A stretch of DNA of 32,088 bases from Oscillospiraceae bacterium (GTDB lineage: Bacteria > Bacillota_A > Clostridia > Oscillospirales > Oscillospiraceae). The stretch lies in assembly GCA_017415945.1 (NCBI GenBank), contig JAFQDR010000063.1, forward strand, positions 1-32,088, read 5' to 3'. A program made the translations under genes and the position numbers. The notes under the pieces are model-generated. The model was not told the DNA's origin. It ran no database searches and saw nothing but the letters and a program-made list of their open reading frames with translations. Below, piece by piece: positions 9,248 through 15,536 of this stretch; the first letter of the stretch is position 1, and each line of letters begins with the position of its first letter.

Positions 9248-9592
9248 ATGAGCAGACCTACTTACACAGTCCTTGAAAAGGACGACCGCGGCAAGCGGGC
9301 TATCTACAAGGTGCTGGCAGACAACGCACAAGGCTTCGATGATTTTATCAGCTCCACAAGCGGCATCCTTCCCGGCTCCACCGTGGACATTGCGGACTAC
9401 AAGACCGTATTCCGTCTCCGCAACGACGGTGCATGGGAAGAACTGGAGAGCTACGCAGACGGGGAAAGCGATGCCGCAGCACAGGAAGCGGCGGTTGCCG
9501 AAATCCTGGATGGGCTGATCTCCGATGATGAGATCGCGGATATGGTCGTTGAAGAAGATACGACAACCACAGGGGAGGGAGAGACCGTATGA
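9248..9592 (+). CDS. Small acidic phage protein of unknown function
   Basis: A 114-residue protein. The ATG at 9248 is chosen over an in-frame start at 9185, because the latter would lie in the terminator hairpin and AGAAAGAGG precedes 9248. It is acidic, especially the C-terminal 45 residues, which are Ala/Glu/Asp-rich and end in a Thr/Glu tail (DTTTTGEGE). The N-terminal part (YTVLEKDDRGKRAIYKVL) is likely a small alpha/beta fold. Stop and next start overlap (ATGA). It heads the accessory block that contains the UppS-like gene. No known domain recognised. Confidence 0.55.
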   Translation: MSRPTYTVLEKDDRGKRAIYKVLADNAQGFDDFISSTSGILPGSTVDIADYKTVFRLRNDGAWEELESYADGESDAAAQEAAVAEILDGLISDDEIADMVVEEDTTTTGEGETV

Positions 9593-10542
9593 CCAATGCA
9601 GAAAAAATTGCCCTGAAGCTGCAGGTATTGGATACCGCTGTTGCAGCTCTCCGCCGTACCGTGAGGCATAACGGTGCTGCCATCAGTGCCAAGGCAAACC
9701 TGACCGAAATTGCCGATCATGTGCTGGAGTTCGATCCCGAGCGGGTGAAGCTTATGTGGGACGATATCAACACCATCGACCGCATAAAGCACATCCTCCA
9801 TGACTTCAGATTGAATGATGGGGGGAGACGGATGATTTGGCATGAAAATGTTCGCCCCGATCTGACTACGGAGGAGCTGCTCAATGTTCCAGTCAATGAT
9901 CCTACCCTTGTAGCGGATAGCCACAGTTGGGCTGTGGTGAAAATCACCAAGAAGGGCACTGAACTGCTGACTTACGGTGGAGGCTACTACCAAACATATA
10001 CGGGCGGGTATAGCGGCATTCAAGACGGAGAAACCGAGAAGCTGAAAAAGGTTTTGGACAGCGACGATGCGGTTTGGCTGTCCGACTTCTGGGCGCACAG
10101 CTTCACCGGCAGGGAAGAGACCTACGTGGAAAACGGGGTCGAGTATGTGCAGGTGCCCTGTGATTTGCCCGGTGACCTGAATCGCCTGCAGGGGATTGGG
10201 ATTTACCGCAAGGACGAGTTTGGCCTTCCTGCCAAGACTCTGTCCTATGCGTTGACGGGTAATTCCTGCACGGTCACAAACGGGATGGTGGGCTTGCCCC
10301 ACGGTATGTGGCTCGTGTATGACAACTCCAATCTGGAGACTGCCCCTCAAGCACTGCTGATTCCCAAGGCTCTGATTGATGGCAATGAGGCGGGCTTCCG
10401 CTTTGACAAGGTGGAGATTGCCTACAGCAACCTGGTATCGGGTTTGGAACGTCTGCGCTTGGTCAGTGACAGCTTCGGTGAGGAATACATCATCAGCACC
10501 CAAGACATCGAACAATTTGTGAAAGGAACGTGGCTGGAATGA
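9589..10542 (+). CDS. Phage protein of unknown function, 317 residues
   Basis: Starts by ATGA overlap and ends by ATGA overlap, so it is locked into a coupled block. The first 50 residues are helical (AEKIALKLQVLDTAVAALRR), resembling the short N-terminal 'tail-interacting' helices of phage accessory proteins. The rest is mixed, with a Tyr/Gly-rich stretch (YGGGYYQTYTGGYSG, about residues 127-141) and several Trp. No catalytic motif or membrane segment is visible. It could be a small fibre or a chaperone for the preceding adhesins; the sequence does not decide. Confidence 0.5.
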   Translation: MTNAEKIALKLQVLDTAVAALRRTVRHNGAAISAKANLTEIADHVLEFDPERVKLMWDDINTIDRIKHILHDFRLNDGGRRMIWHENVRPDLTTEELLNVPVNDPTLVADSHSWAVVKITKKGTELLTYGGGYYQTYTGGYSGIQDGETEKLKKVLDSDDAVWLSDFWAHSFTGREETYVENGVEYVQVPCDLPGDLNRLQGIGIYRKDEFGLPAKTLSYALTGNSCTVTNGMVGLPHGMWLVYDNSNLETAPQALLIPKALIDGNEAGFRFDKVEIAYSNLVSGLERLRLVSDSFGEEYIISTQDIEQFVKGTWLE

Positions 10543-10844
10543 CAATTGCAGAAGCGCTGACCCTGCGTGCGGGGTTTGCAAATATCAAACGACAGCTGGC
10601 AGAAGGCGGCATTGATGTCAGTGAGATCAAGACTGTAAAGGACCTGCCTGCGGTCATGTCCTCCATCCTGCCTGCGGAGCTGGTGCCCCGGCTGATGCAG
10701 GATGAAAACATAAAGCGTGTTCTGGAAAATGACTGGCTTGCAGGACTATTGACTGCTTTTGCCAATGAAGCACGAGCCGGTGGCATAGTGAAGGATATGA
10801 TCTTGGGCAGCGAAATCGTGAAGGAGGATGACCTCAATGGCTAA
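10539..10844 (+). CDS. Small phage protein of unknown function, 101 residues
   Basis: ATG at 10539 in ATGA overlap with the previous stop; a GTG at 10530 in frame is less likely. The predicted structure is helical (EALTLRAGFANIKRQLAEGG, then LPAELVPRLMQDENIKRVLE), with no membrane segment and no known motif. Its end overlaps the first 8 bases of the UppS-like gene, whose ribosome site AAGGAGG lies inside this coding region. Translational coupling to the UppS-like protein is therefore likely. Confidence 0.5.
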   Translation: MTIAEALTLRAGFANIKRQLAEGGIDVSEIKTVKDLPAVMSSILPAELVPRLMQDENIKRVLENDWLAGLLTAFANEARAGGIVKDMILGSEIVKEDDLNG

Positions 10845-11652
10845 GACCTTGCAGCACATCGCCATCATCTGTGACGGCAACGGCCGTTGGGCTCATCGAC
10901 GTGGCAAGCACCGCTCCGAAGGTCACGACGCGGGAAAGCAGAAGATCCAAAGCGTCATGGAATGGTGCTTGGATATGAAGATCCCCTATGTAAGCTTCTA
11001 CTGCCTGTCTGTGGACAACCTGAAGCGAGACAAACAGGAGGTGGATCACCTCTTTGTCATCGGTCGTCAGCTGTTCGACAAGGAGAATATCCAACGACTG
11101 AAGAAAAAAGGAATTCGCATGGTATTCTCCGGTGACCGTAGTCTTCTGCAGACCGACGATGACAGAGAAGGTGTAGCCGATGCGGAAGCAGAAACCGCAG
11201 AATGCACCGCGCTGGTAGCTACTATGCACATCTGTTACAGCGGTCGTGATGAAATCGTTCGTGCGGCGCAAGCCTGCGTGGATGCAGGGGAGCCCATTAC
11301 CCAAGAGGGGATCACCGCTCATCTGTTTACCGCTCATGCTGGAGTTCCCGAGCCTGATGTGATTATCCGCACAGGGGGCGATAGCCGTTTGTCGGACTTC
11401 CTCCCTTGGCAGAGCCAATATAGCAATATTTACACCACCGGAACACTGTGGCCCGATTTTTCCAAGGAGGAACTGGCTTGGGTGTGCAAGTGGTATGAGG
11501 GGCTTGAGAACCCCAGAGGCGGTGACCGCGAAAGCACCAAACGAAAGACTGTGAAGGCAGAGGAACAGCGGATGCAGACCACAGTGAAGCAGACTCCGCC
11601 CTTTGCAACCAAGAAGGGAGTGACCGAAGATGGCACAGGCAAAGAAGAATAA
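10837..11652 (+). CDS. Prophage-encoded undecaprenyl diphosphate synthase-like prenyltransferase
   Basis: A 271-residue member of the cis-prenyltransferase family that adds isopentenyl units to farnesyl diphosphate to make undecaprenyl diphosphate, the membrane carrier of peptidoglycan and teichoic acid precursors. Start ATG 10837 lies 9 bases after AAGGAGG. Visible family motifs: HIAIICDGNGRWAHRRG (residues 7-23, with the catalytic Asp13), GHDAG (29-33), SVDNLKR..QEV (S58, N61, R64, E68; the family usually has SxENW), GRDEI, RTGGDSRLSDF (R178, R184), and LPWQSQY..LWPDF. The Glu usually found in the AYxExYF motif is Asn197 here, and the family Trp of ENW is Leu62, so activity or product length may differ. 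About 45 C-terminal residues beyond the usual end are Lys/Thr-rich. It sits in an ATGA-coupled phage gene block, not near the usual host neighbours (cdsA, rseP). Confidence 0.87.
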   Translation: MAKTLQHIAIICDGNGRWAHRRGKHRSEGHDAGKQKIQSVMEWCLDMKIPYVSFYCLSVDNLKRDKQEVDHLFVIGRQLFDKENIQRLKKKGIRMVFSGDRSLLQTDDDREGVADAEAETAECTALVATMHICYSGRDEIVRAAQACVDAGEPITQEGITAHLFTAHAGVPEPDVIIRTGGDSRLSDFLPWQSQYSNIYTTGTLWPDFSKEELAWVCKWYEGLENPRGGDRESTKRKTVKAEEQRMQTTVKQTPPFATKKGVTEDGTGKEE

Positions 11653-12070
11653 ACACAGACACCGTGCGGGTAAGCCCGAAGGTATGTCATATGCGGATAT
11701 GCTGGCATGGCAAAATTCCTTGCAAAGACAGGCAGCGGAGAATGCCAAAAATGAACTCCAGCGTGTTCTGGCAGACCGACAGGCACAGCGCATGGCGTGG
11801 CTGTACATCGTTGCTCTCAATGAGCAATTTGGCTTCGGGCCCAAGCGCACCGAGGAACTGGAAGCAGCGGTGAAAATGCTATCCGAGGAATACGCTGAAG
11901 ACCTGCGGGAGAACGACCAGGACTACGCTGATGAAAAGCTCCGCAAGCGTGTGTCCCGTGTCCGTGGCCACGAGGTCAAGTATCTGTACGAAGACCAATA
12001 TCCCATCAACAAGGATCTCTCCGCTGATGAAATTGCAGTTCTCCGTGAGTCCGAGAACCGCATTTACTGA
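11630..12070 (+). CDS. Phage protein of unknown function, 146 residues
   Basis: Starts inside the end of the UppS-like gene (23-base overlap, different frame). A basic N-terminus (AKKNKHRHRAGK) precedes a long helical region about 20-130, with WQNSLQRQAAENAKNELQRV, a central YIVALNEQFGFGPKRTEELE motif, and a C-terminal YADEKLRKRVSRVRGHE. I recall similar proteins with the central 'EFGFGPxR' motif from many gut Firmicutes phages and prophages but know no function. The basic-helical make-up would suit nucleic acid binding or a regulator. No HTH was recognised. Confidence 0.55.
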   Translation: MAQAKKNKHRHRAGKPEGMSYADMLAWQNSLQRQAAENAKNELQRVLADRQAQRMAWLYIVALNEQFGFGPKRTEELEAAVKMLSEEYAEDLRENDQDYADEKLRKRVSRVRGHEVKYLYEDQYPINKDLSADEIAVLRESENRIY

Positions 12071-12081
12071 GGGCGGTGCTT

Positions 12082-12489
12082 ATGTCGGAAGGATTATACA
12101 TAACCATGGATACGGTCAAGAACATCAGTGTTGGACTTGGCCTTCTGACTGCTCTGGGTGGGATTGCATGGAAGCTCTTTTCGTGGGTCAACCACCAGAA
12201 AGAACAGGATGCCAAGATGGCGGCGATGGAGCAGGAAATCGAGGAACTGCGTAAACAGCACGAGGAAGACATGAAGGCGATCCGTGCATACCACGATAAG
12301 GATATGAAAGCACTCAGAGCGGACACCAACGATGCGTTTAAGTCTATCCAAGACGAGTTGACACTGGTTGTCTTTGGTGTGCTTTCCAGTCTAAAGGGGC
12401 AGCACGAGCAGGGCTGTAACGGTCCTGTGACCGAAGCCATAGACAAACTGGAAAAACATATCAATCAAAAAGCACACGGGCAGATTTGA
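12082..12489 (+). CDS. Membrane-anchored coiled-coil phage protein, possibly holin-related
   Basis: A 135-residue protein; ATG 12082 is preferred, while ATG 12106 would also keep the membrane helix. One hydrophobic segment (about residues 13-33, NISVGLGLLTALGGIAWKLF) is followed by a long charged coiled coil (about 36-100, EQDAKMAAMEQEIEELRKQHEED). One helix plus coiled coil just upstream of the endolysin is the layout of XhlA/BhlA-like lysis proteins. That role is inferred from architecture and position. The last codons form one arm of the terminator at 12469-12503. Confidence 0.55.
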   Translation: MSEGLYITMDTVKNISVGLGLLTALGGIAWKLFSWVNHQKEQDAKMAAMEQEIEELRKQHEEDMKAIRAYHDKDMKALRADTNDAFKSIQDELTLVVFGVLSSLKGQHEQGCNGPVTEAIDKLEKHINQKAHGQI

Positions 12490-12503
12490 CGTCCGTGTGC
12501 TTT
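12469..12503 (+). terminator. Stem-loop overlapping the stop codon before the endolysin
   Basis: AAAGCACACGG and CCGTGTGCTTT form a perfect 11-bp stem around a 13-base loop that contains the stop codon. The following T run is short (TTTGTTAT), so it may be a leaky terminator or an mRNA end protecting the upstream message. The endolysin ribosome site lies just after it. Confidence 0.6.
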
Positions 12504-12525
12504 GTTATAAAAAGGAGTGGTTTAT

Positions 12526-13425
12526 ATGGCAAAATTCATCCCCCGATTGACCCGCCCTGAAGCGGGCAATCCCTACTACAACACAAAAGCCAGAGGCGGC
12601 TATTCCGATGCCATTGAGGGCAACAAAACCGATGCCGGGTGCAATGTCCTCCGCAACTGCGTGGGCTACGCTTACGGACGATTCAATGAAATTATCGGTG
12701 CGGGCTGTATGAAATACCTTATCCCCACCAATGCCGAGAACTTCATGCAGCACGCAGGCAATCTGGAAACGGGACTGGAGCCCCGATTGGGCGCGATCAT
12801 GGTGTGGCGCAAGGGTGCTACCCTCAGCGGCTCCGACGGTGCGGGCCATGTAGCCGTAGTGGAACAGATCCTCAGCGGCACCAAGGTGGTTACCTCCGAG
12901 AGCGGTTGGAGTGCAAAGTCTGCCTTCTGGACCCAGACCCGCAGCAAGGGAAGCGGTAACTGGGGACAGGGAGCGGGCTACACCTTCCTGGGGTTCATCT
13001 ATAACCCCGCTGTGAAGGTAGACGGCACTACGACCAATACTGCCACCATCAACACCGGCACCACCAAGACCGGCAAGCTCACCGTGGATGGTATGTGGGG
13101 GCCTGCTACCACCAAGCGTCTGCAGCAGATCTTTGGTCTGGAGCAGACGGGTACCGTGCTGGAGCAGCACGTGGGGTATCGTGATATGAACCCTGGACTG
13201 CGTAGCGGCTGGGACTGGGAGGACGCACCTGCAGATGGCGGTGACCCTCTGATCTGTAAGCTCCAGGAATGGGCAGGACTGCACGGCAGCGACGTTGATG
13301 GCAAGATTGGCCCGTATACCATCAAGGCCATGCAAAGCCGATTGGGGACTTATACGGACGGCTGCGTAAGCAAGCCCTCTGCCATGGTCCGCGCCCTGCA
13401 GCGCTGGGCGAATGAACAGGAGTAA
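12526..13425 (+). CDS. Phage endolysin: CHAP amidase/endopeptidase with C-terminal cell-wall binding part
   Basis: A 299-residue lysin that cuts peptidoglycan at the end of the lytic cycle. ATG 12526 follows AAAGGAG. The N-terminal CHAP domain (about 1-165) shows the catalytic Cys45 in NCVGYAYGR and His108 in AGHVAVVEQ, with the typical GAIMVWR strand between them. A Thr-rich linker (about 168-188, TTTNTATINTGTTKT) leads to two peptidoglycan-binding-like modules: LTVDGMWGPATTKRLQ (about 190-225) and DVDGKIGPYTIKAMQSRL (about 255-280). There is no signal peptide, so export depends on a holin, consistent with the small membrane proteins that follow. Confidence 0.88.
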   Translation: MAKFIPRLTRPEAGNPYYNTKARGGYSDAIEGNKTDAGCNVLRNCVGYAYGRFNEIIGAGCMKYLIPTNAENFMQHAGNLETGLEPRLGAIMVWRKGATLSGSDGAGHVAVVEQILSGTKVVTSESGWSAKSAFWTQTRSKGSGNWGQGAGYTFLGFIYNPAVKVDGTTTNTATINTGTTKTGKLTVDGMWGPATTKRLQQIFGLEQTGTVLEQHVGYRDMNPGLRSGWDWEDAPADGGDPLICKLQEWAGLHGSDVDGKIGPYTIKAMQSRLGTYTDGCVSKPSAMVRALQRWANEQE

Positions 13426-13428
13426 AGT

Positions 13429-13707
13429 ATGGAGTTTTCCAAGAAGCTGGCAGTGCTGTCGTGGGCGGTTGCTCTGGTGCTCACGACCCTGTCTGTTGTG
13501 CTGCCTGTTATGGGCTATTCCATTGAGGGCATTCATACGGCCTTGCCCTACTCCTGGGGTGAGGTCACTGTAGTGCAGGGCTTCTATTTCTGGAAGTCAA
13601 AGAACGAAAACCGAAACAAATATGCCCAGCTGTTTGTGAAGGAAATCGGAGACAAATACGGCTTCGATTCCGCAATGCGTATGGCTGAGGCGGTACTGAA
13701 AGATTAG
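13429..13707 (+). CDS. Small phage membrane protein in the lysis module
   Basis: A 92-residue protein starting 3 bases after the endolysin stop. One clear membrane helix at about residues 8-30 (AVLSWAVALVLTTLSVVLPVMGY) follows a short basic N-terminus. A second, weaker hydrophobic stretch (WGEVTVVQGFYFW) follows, and then a charged C-terminus with KSKNENRNKYAQ. It could be a holin, an antiholin or a spanin-like helper; position between endolysin and the three-helix holin candidate argues for a lysis role. No family was recognised. Confidence 0.55.
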   Translation: MEFSKKLAVLSWAVALVLTTLSVVLPVMGYSIEGIHTALPYSWGEVTVVQGFYFWKSKNENRNKYAQLFVKEIGDKYGFDSAMRMAEAVLKD

Positions 13708-13716
13708 GAGGACATT

Positions 13717-14046
13717 ATGAATATTATTTCTACTCTGGCCAATTATGGTGCTACCCTGATGCTGATCATCGGCATCCTGGTGGTGCTTACCAACATCATT
13801 GTTGAGGTGCTGAAGAAGGCACTGTGGGACAAGATTCCCACCAATCTGCTGGCCATCATCGTAGCCGTCGTGCTGACGCTGGTGGCCTTCTGTGCGTATG
13901 CAAGCTATATGGCACTGCCGATTTTGTGGTATCACATGGCAGCTGCCATTGTCGTAGCCTTTATGGTAGCCTACGCCGCTATGTTCGGGTTCGATAAGCT
14001 GAAAGAAGCCCTGAGCAAAATCAACGAAATGAGTACCAAGACATAA
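13717..14046 (+). CDS. Phage holin (three predicted membrane helices)
   Basis: A 109-residue protein behind an AGGAGG site. Predicted membrane helices at about residues 10-32 (GATLMLIIGILVVLTNIIVEVL), 43-66 (LLAIIVAVVLTLVAFCAYASYM) and 70-92 (WYHMAAAIVVAFMVAYAAMFG), with a charged C-terminal tail (DKLKEALSKINEMSTKT). Holins form membrane holes that release the endolysin. Size, three helices, charged tail and position as last gene of the prophage before a strong terminator fit well. Specific holin class not determined. Confidence 0.72.
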   Translation: MNIISTLANYGATLMLIIGILVVLTNIIVEVLKKALWDKIPTNLLAIIVAVVLTLVAFCAYASYMALPILWYHMAAAIVVAFMVAYAAMFGFDKLKEALSKINEMSTKT

Positions 14047-14047
14047 T

Positions 14048-14089
14048 AAAATCCCCCGAGGGTTCTCCGTGAACCCTCGGGGGATTTTT
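14048..14089 (+). terminator. Strong intrinsic terminator at the end of the prophage late operon
   Basis: ATCCCCCGAGGGTTC, loop TCCGT and GAACCCTCGGGGGAT form a perfect 15-bp GC-rich stem, extended by flanking A/T pairs and followed by TTTTT. It begins two bases after the holin gene's stop and is the last clear phage feature. Confidence 0.92.
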
Positions 14090-14383
14090 CTGTTTGTGCT
14101 GGAAGCGTTTTTTCCTGCGGCGAGAGCTTGGTTTCGTACTTTCGGAGAGGGTGGTTATAACTCATTTGAGAGGCTTGACCTGCGCTTGTGAGTCAGTATT
14201 CAACGGCGATTTGGAATACCTTAACACCAAGCCAAACAGCCACGGTTGCCTTCACAGTCTTTCGCTGTCTTTGTGGGTTTGATATTGAACCTCAAATTGA
14301 ACCTCAAAGAGCGTTTTGAACCTCGTTTGAACCTCAATTTTTTTGGTCTTATCTTGTTTTATTTTGTCAGAATTTGTTAAACA
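14090..14383. other. Non-coding stretch presumed to contain the prophage right attachment region
   Basis: About 300 bases between the last phage terminator and the terminator of rpsI hold no convincing gene. Short open frames here have no ribosome site and no protein-like composition. The left part (14090-14280) has average composition, while the right part (14340-14380) is AT-rich. A repeat cluster lies at 14284-14336. One prophage/host boundary must lie here or in the 3' end of rpsI. The other end of the prophage is outside the window, so the att core cannot be read directly. Confidence 0.5.
14284..14336. repeat. Cluster of four TTGAACCTC direct repeats
   Basis: TTGAACCTC starts at 14285, 14297, 14316 and 14327. 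The first two are a perfect tandem 12-mer (ATTGAACCTCAA twice). Such short, irregularly spaced direct repeats beside a prophage end are typical of recombinase arm or accessory-factor binding sites. That use is inferred. Confidence 0.6.
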
Positions 14384-14418
14384 AAAAACCCCGAAATCTT
14401 TACGATTTCGGGATTTTG
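14384..14418 (-). terminator. Intrinsic terminator of the rplM-rpsI operon
   Basis: Read on the minus strand, ATCCCGAAATC, loop GTAAA and GATTTCGGGGT form a stem followed by a T run (TTTTTTGTTT). On the plus strand it is followed by TTTTG as well, so it may work in both directions and shield the ribosomal operon from prophage transcription. Confidence 0.85.
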
Positions 14419-14458
14419 TTTGCTTTTTAAGCTGTTTTCCGAAGAAATAAGTTCGTAA

Positions 14459-14872
14459 TTATCTCTTGGAGAACTGAGGAGCGCGACGTGCAGCCTTCAG
14501 GCCGTACTTCTTGCGTTCCTTCATTCTGGGGTCACGGGTCAGGAAGCCTGCGGACTTCAGTGCGGGACGGTAGGAATCGTCAACCAGCAGCAGTGCGCGG
14601 GAGATGCCGTGACGGATTGCGCCTGCCTGGCCGGATACGCCGCCGCCGGAAACAGTGCATTCTACGTCGAACTTGCCTTCAACACCCAGCAGAACCAGGG
14701 GCTGACGTACGATAACCTTCAGGGTTTCCAGGCCGAAGTAGTTGTCGATGTCGCGGCCGTTGATGGTGATCTTGCCTTCACCGTTGGGGAAGAGACGAAC
14801 TCTTGCTACGGAAGACTTTCTGCGGCCGGTGCCGTAGGTGTAAGCCTTCTTGCTCTGATAAGTAACTGCCAT
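14459..14872 (-). CDS. rpsI: 30S ribosomal protein S9
   Basis: A 137-residue protein of the S9 family, a component of the 30S head that contacts P-site tRNA through its C-terminal tail. Visible hallmarks: [21 protein letters not shown] (about 13-33), the [20 protein letters not shown] block (about 75-95), and [24 protein letters not shown] at the end with the universal final K-R. It is the second gene of the L13-S9 operon, 14 bases after rplM, with AAGGAGGACA before its ATG. The 3' end is intact, although it lies next to a prophage end. Confidence 0.98.
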   Translation of the reverse strand: MAVTYQSKKAYTYGTGRRKSSVARVRLFPNGEGKITINGRDIDNYFGLETLKVIVRQPLVLLGVEGKFDVECTVSGGGVSGQAGAIRHGISRALLLVDDSYRPALKSAGFLTRDPRMKERKKYGLKAARRAPQFSKR

Positions 14873-14886
14873 GTTCTGTGTCCTCC

Positions 14887-15315
14887 TTAGAATTCAACGA
14901 CTACGGGCTTCTGAGCTTCGTGGTTGTGCTCTGCGCCGCGGAATACGCGCAGACGAGTCAGCTGAGAGTTAGCCAGCTTGTTCTTCTGCAGCATGCCCTT
15001 AACTGCCAGTTCCATTGCCAGTTCGGGCTTTTCCTTCATCAGGGTCTTGTACTGAACTTCCTTCAGACCGCCAACCCAACCGGAGTGACGACGGTAGTAC
15101 TTCTGTTCCAGCTTCTTGCCGGTCAGAACAGCCTTATCAGCGTTGATTACGATAACATAGTCGCCGCAGTCAACGTTGGGGGTGTAAGTTACCTTGTTCT
15201 TGCCGCGCAGCAGGTCTGCAGCAGCAACAGCAGTCTTGCCCAGGGGCTTGCCTGCTGCGTCCAGGATGTACCAGTTGCGAACAACGGTTTCCTTGGTTGC
15301 CAGAGTAGTGGACAT
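14887..15315 (-). CDS. rplM: 50S ribosomal protein L13
   Basis: A 142-residue early-assembly protein of the 50S subunit. I chose the ATG at 15315 ([20 protein letters not shown]), preceded by TTGGAGGCACCAAC; a longer in-frame start at 15381 would cover the leader hairpin and has no good ribosome site. Family hallmarks: [56 protein letters not shown], and [30 protein letters not shown]. First gene of the operon with rpsI. In Firmicutes L13 often regulates its own operon through the leader RNA. Confidence 0.98.
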   Translation of the reverse strand: MSTTLATKETVVRNWYILDAAGKPLGKTAVAAADLLRGKNKVTYTPNVDCGDYVIVINADKAVLTGKKLEQKYYRRHSGWVGGLKEVQYKTLMKEKPELAMELAVKGMLQKNKLANSQLTRLRVFRGAEHNHEAQKPVVVEF

Positions 15316-15362
15316 GTTGGTGCCTCCAATTATAAAGATAAATATTTTGACAATTTTCGGTG

Positions 15363-15389
15363 GCTCACTTATAATATTCACAAGCGAGC
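15363..15389 (-). promoter_or_regulatory. Leader stem-loop upstream of rplM, candidate L13 autoregulatory element
   Basis: In the minus-strand transcript GCUCGCUU pairs with AAGUGAGC over 8 bp (one G-U pair) around an 11-base AU-rich loop, within the first bases of the roughly 75-base leader. Position fits the L13 leader known in Bacilli (RF00555), but the match to that family's consensus was not tested. Confidence 0.45.
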
Positions 15390-15395
15390 TTTATT

Positions 15396-15424
15396 TTTAT
15401 ACCACAAACATTTTTGAGTGTCAA
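15396..15424 (-). promoter_or_regulatory. Promoter of the rplM-rpsI operon
   Basis: On the minus strand TTGACA (15424-15419), a 17-base spacer and TATAAA (15401-15396) form a near-consensus housekeeping promoter about 80 bases before the rplM start. The upstream side carries the 10-bp-phased A/T tracts at 15461-15510. Confidence 0.85.
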
Positions 15425-15460
15425 CAGGTATTTTGCGCATTTTTTGAAATCATATACAAA

Positions 15461-15510
15461 ACTCGGAAATACTCTGTTTTACTCTTAAATGCTCGCAAAT
15501 ACTCAATTTC
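15461..15510. repeat. Five tandem 10-bp units with phased A/T tracts
   Basis: RCTC recurs at exactly 15461, 15471, 15481, 15491 and 15501, each followed by two variable bases and an A/T tract (AAAT, TTTT, AAAT, AAAT, TTTC). The A/T tracts continue upstream at 15446-15450 and about 15456-15461. The 10-bp step places every tract on the same DNA face, the classic pattern of intrinsically curved DNA. It lies between the rplM promoter and the ttcA-like gene. Confidence 0.8.
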
Positions 15511-15536
15511 AATTTTACAAGGAATTTGGTTAAATT

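Noticed and set aside
10837..11652. Host housekeeping uppS caught next to the prophage
   Set aside because: It lies inside the prophage between overlapping phage genes on both sides, far from the prophage end, and none of the usual host neighbours is present.
14094..14282. Possible 62-codon gene in the prophage end region
   Set aside because: No ribosome site and low-complexity Ser/Leu end; more likely non-coding att region.
14284..14336. CRISPR array
   Set aside because: Repeat unit of 9-12 bases with irregular spacing of 11-19 bases; far too short for CRISPR and no cas genes.
14090..14383. tRNA gene as the prophage attachment site
   Set aside because: No cloverleaf-like arrangement or T-loop GTTCRA motif in a tRNA context was found on either strand.
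15461..15510. Coding remnant explaining the 10-bp periodicity
   Set aside because: A 10-bp step is not a codon multiple and the frames are interrupted by stops, so a DNA-structural or binding reason is more likely.
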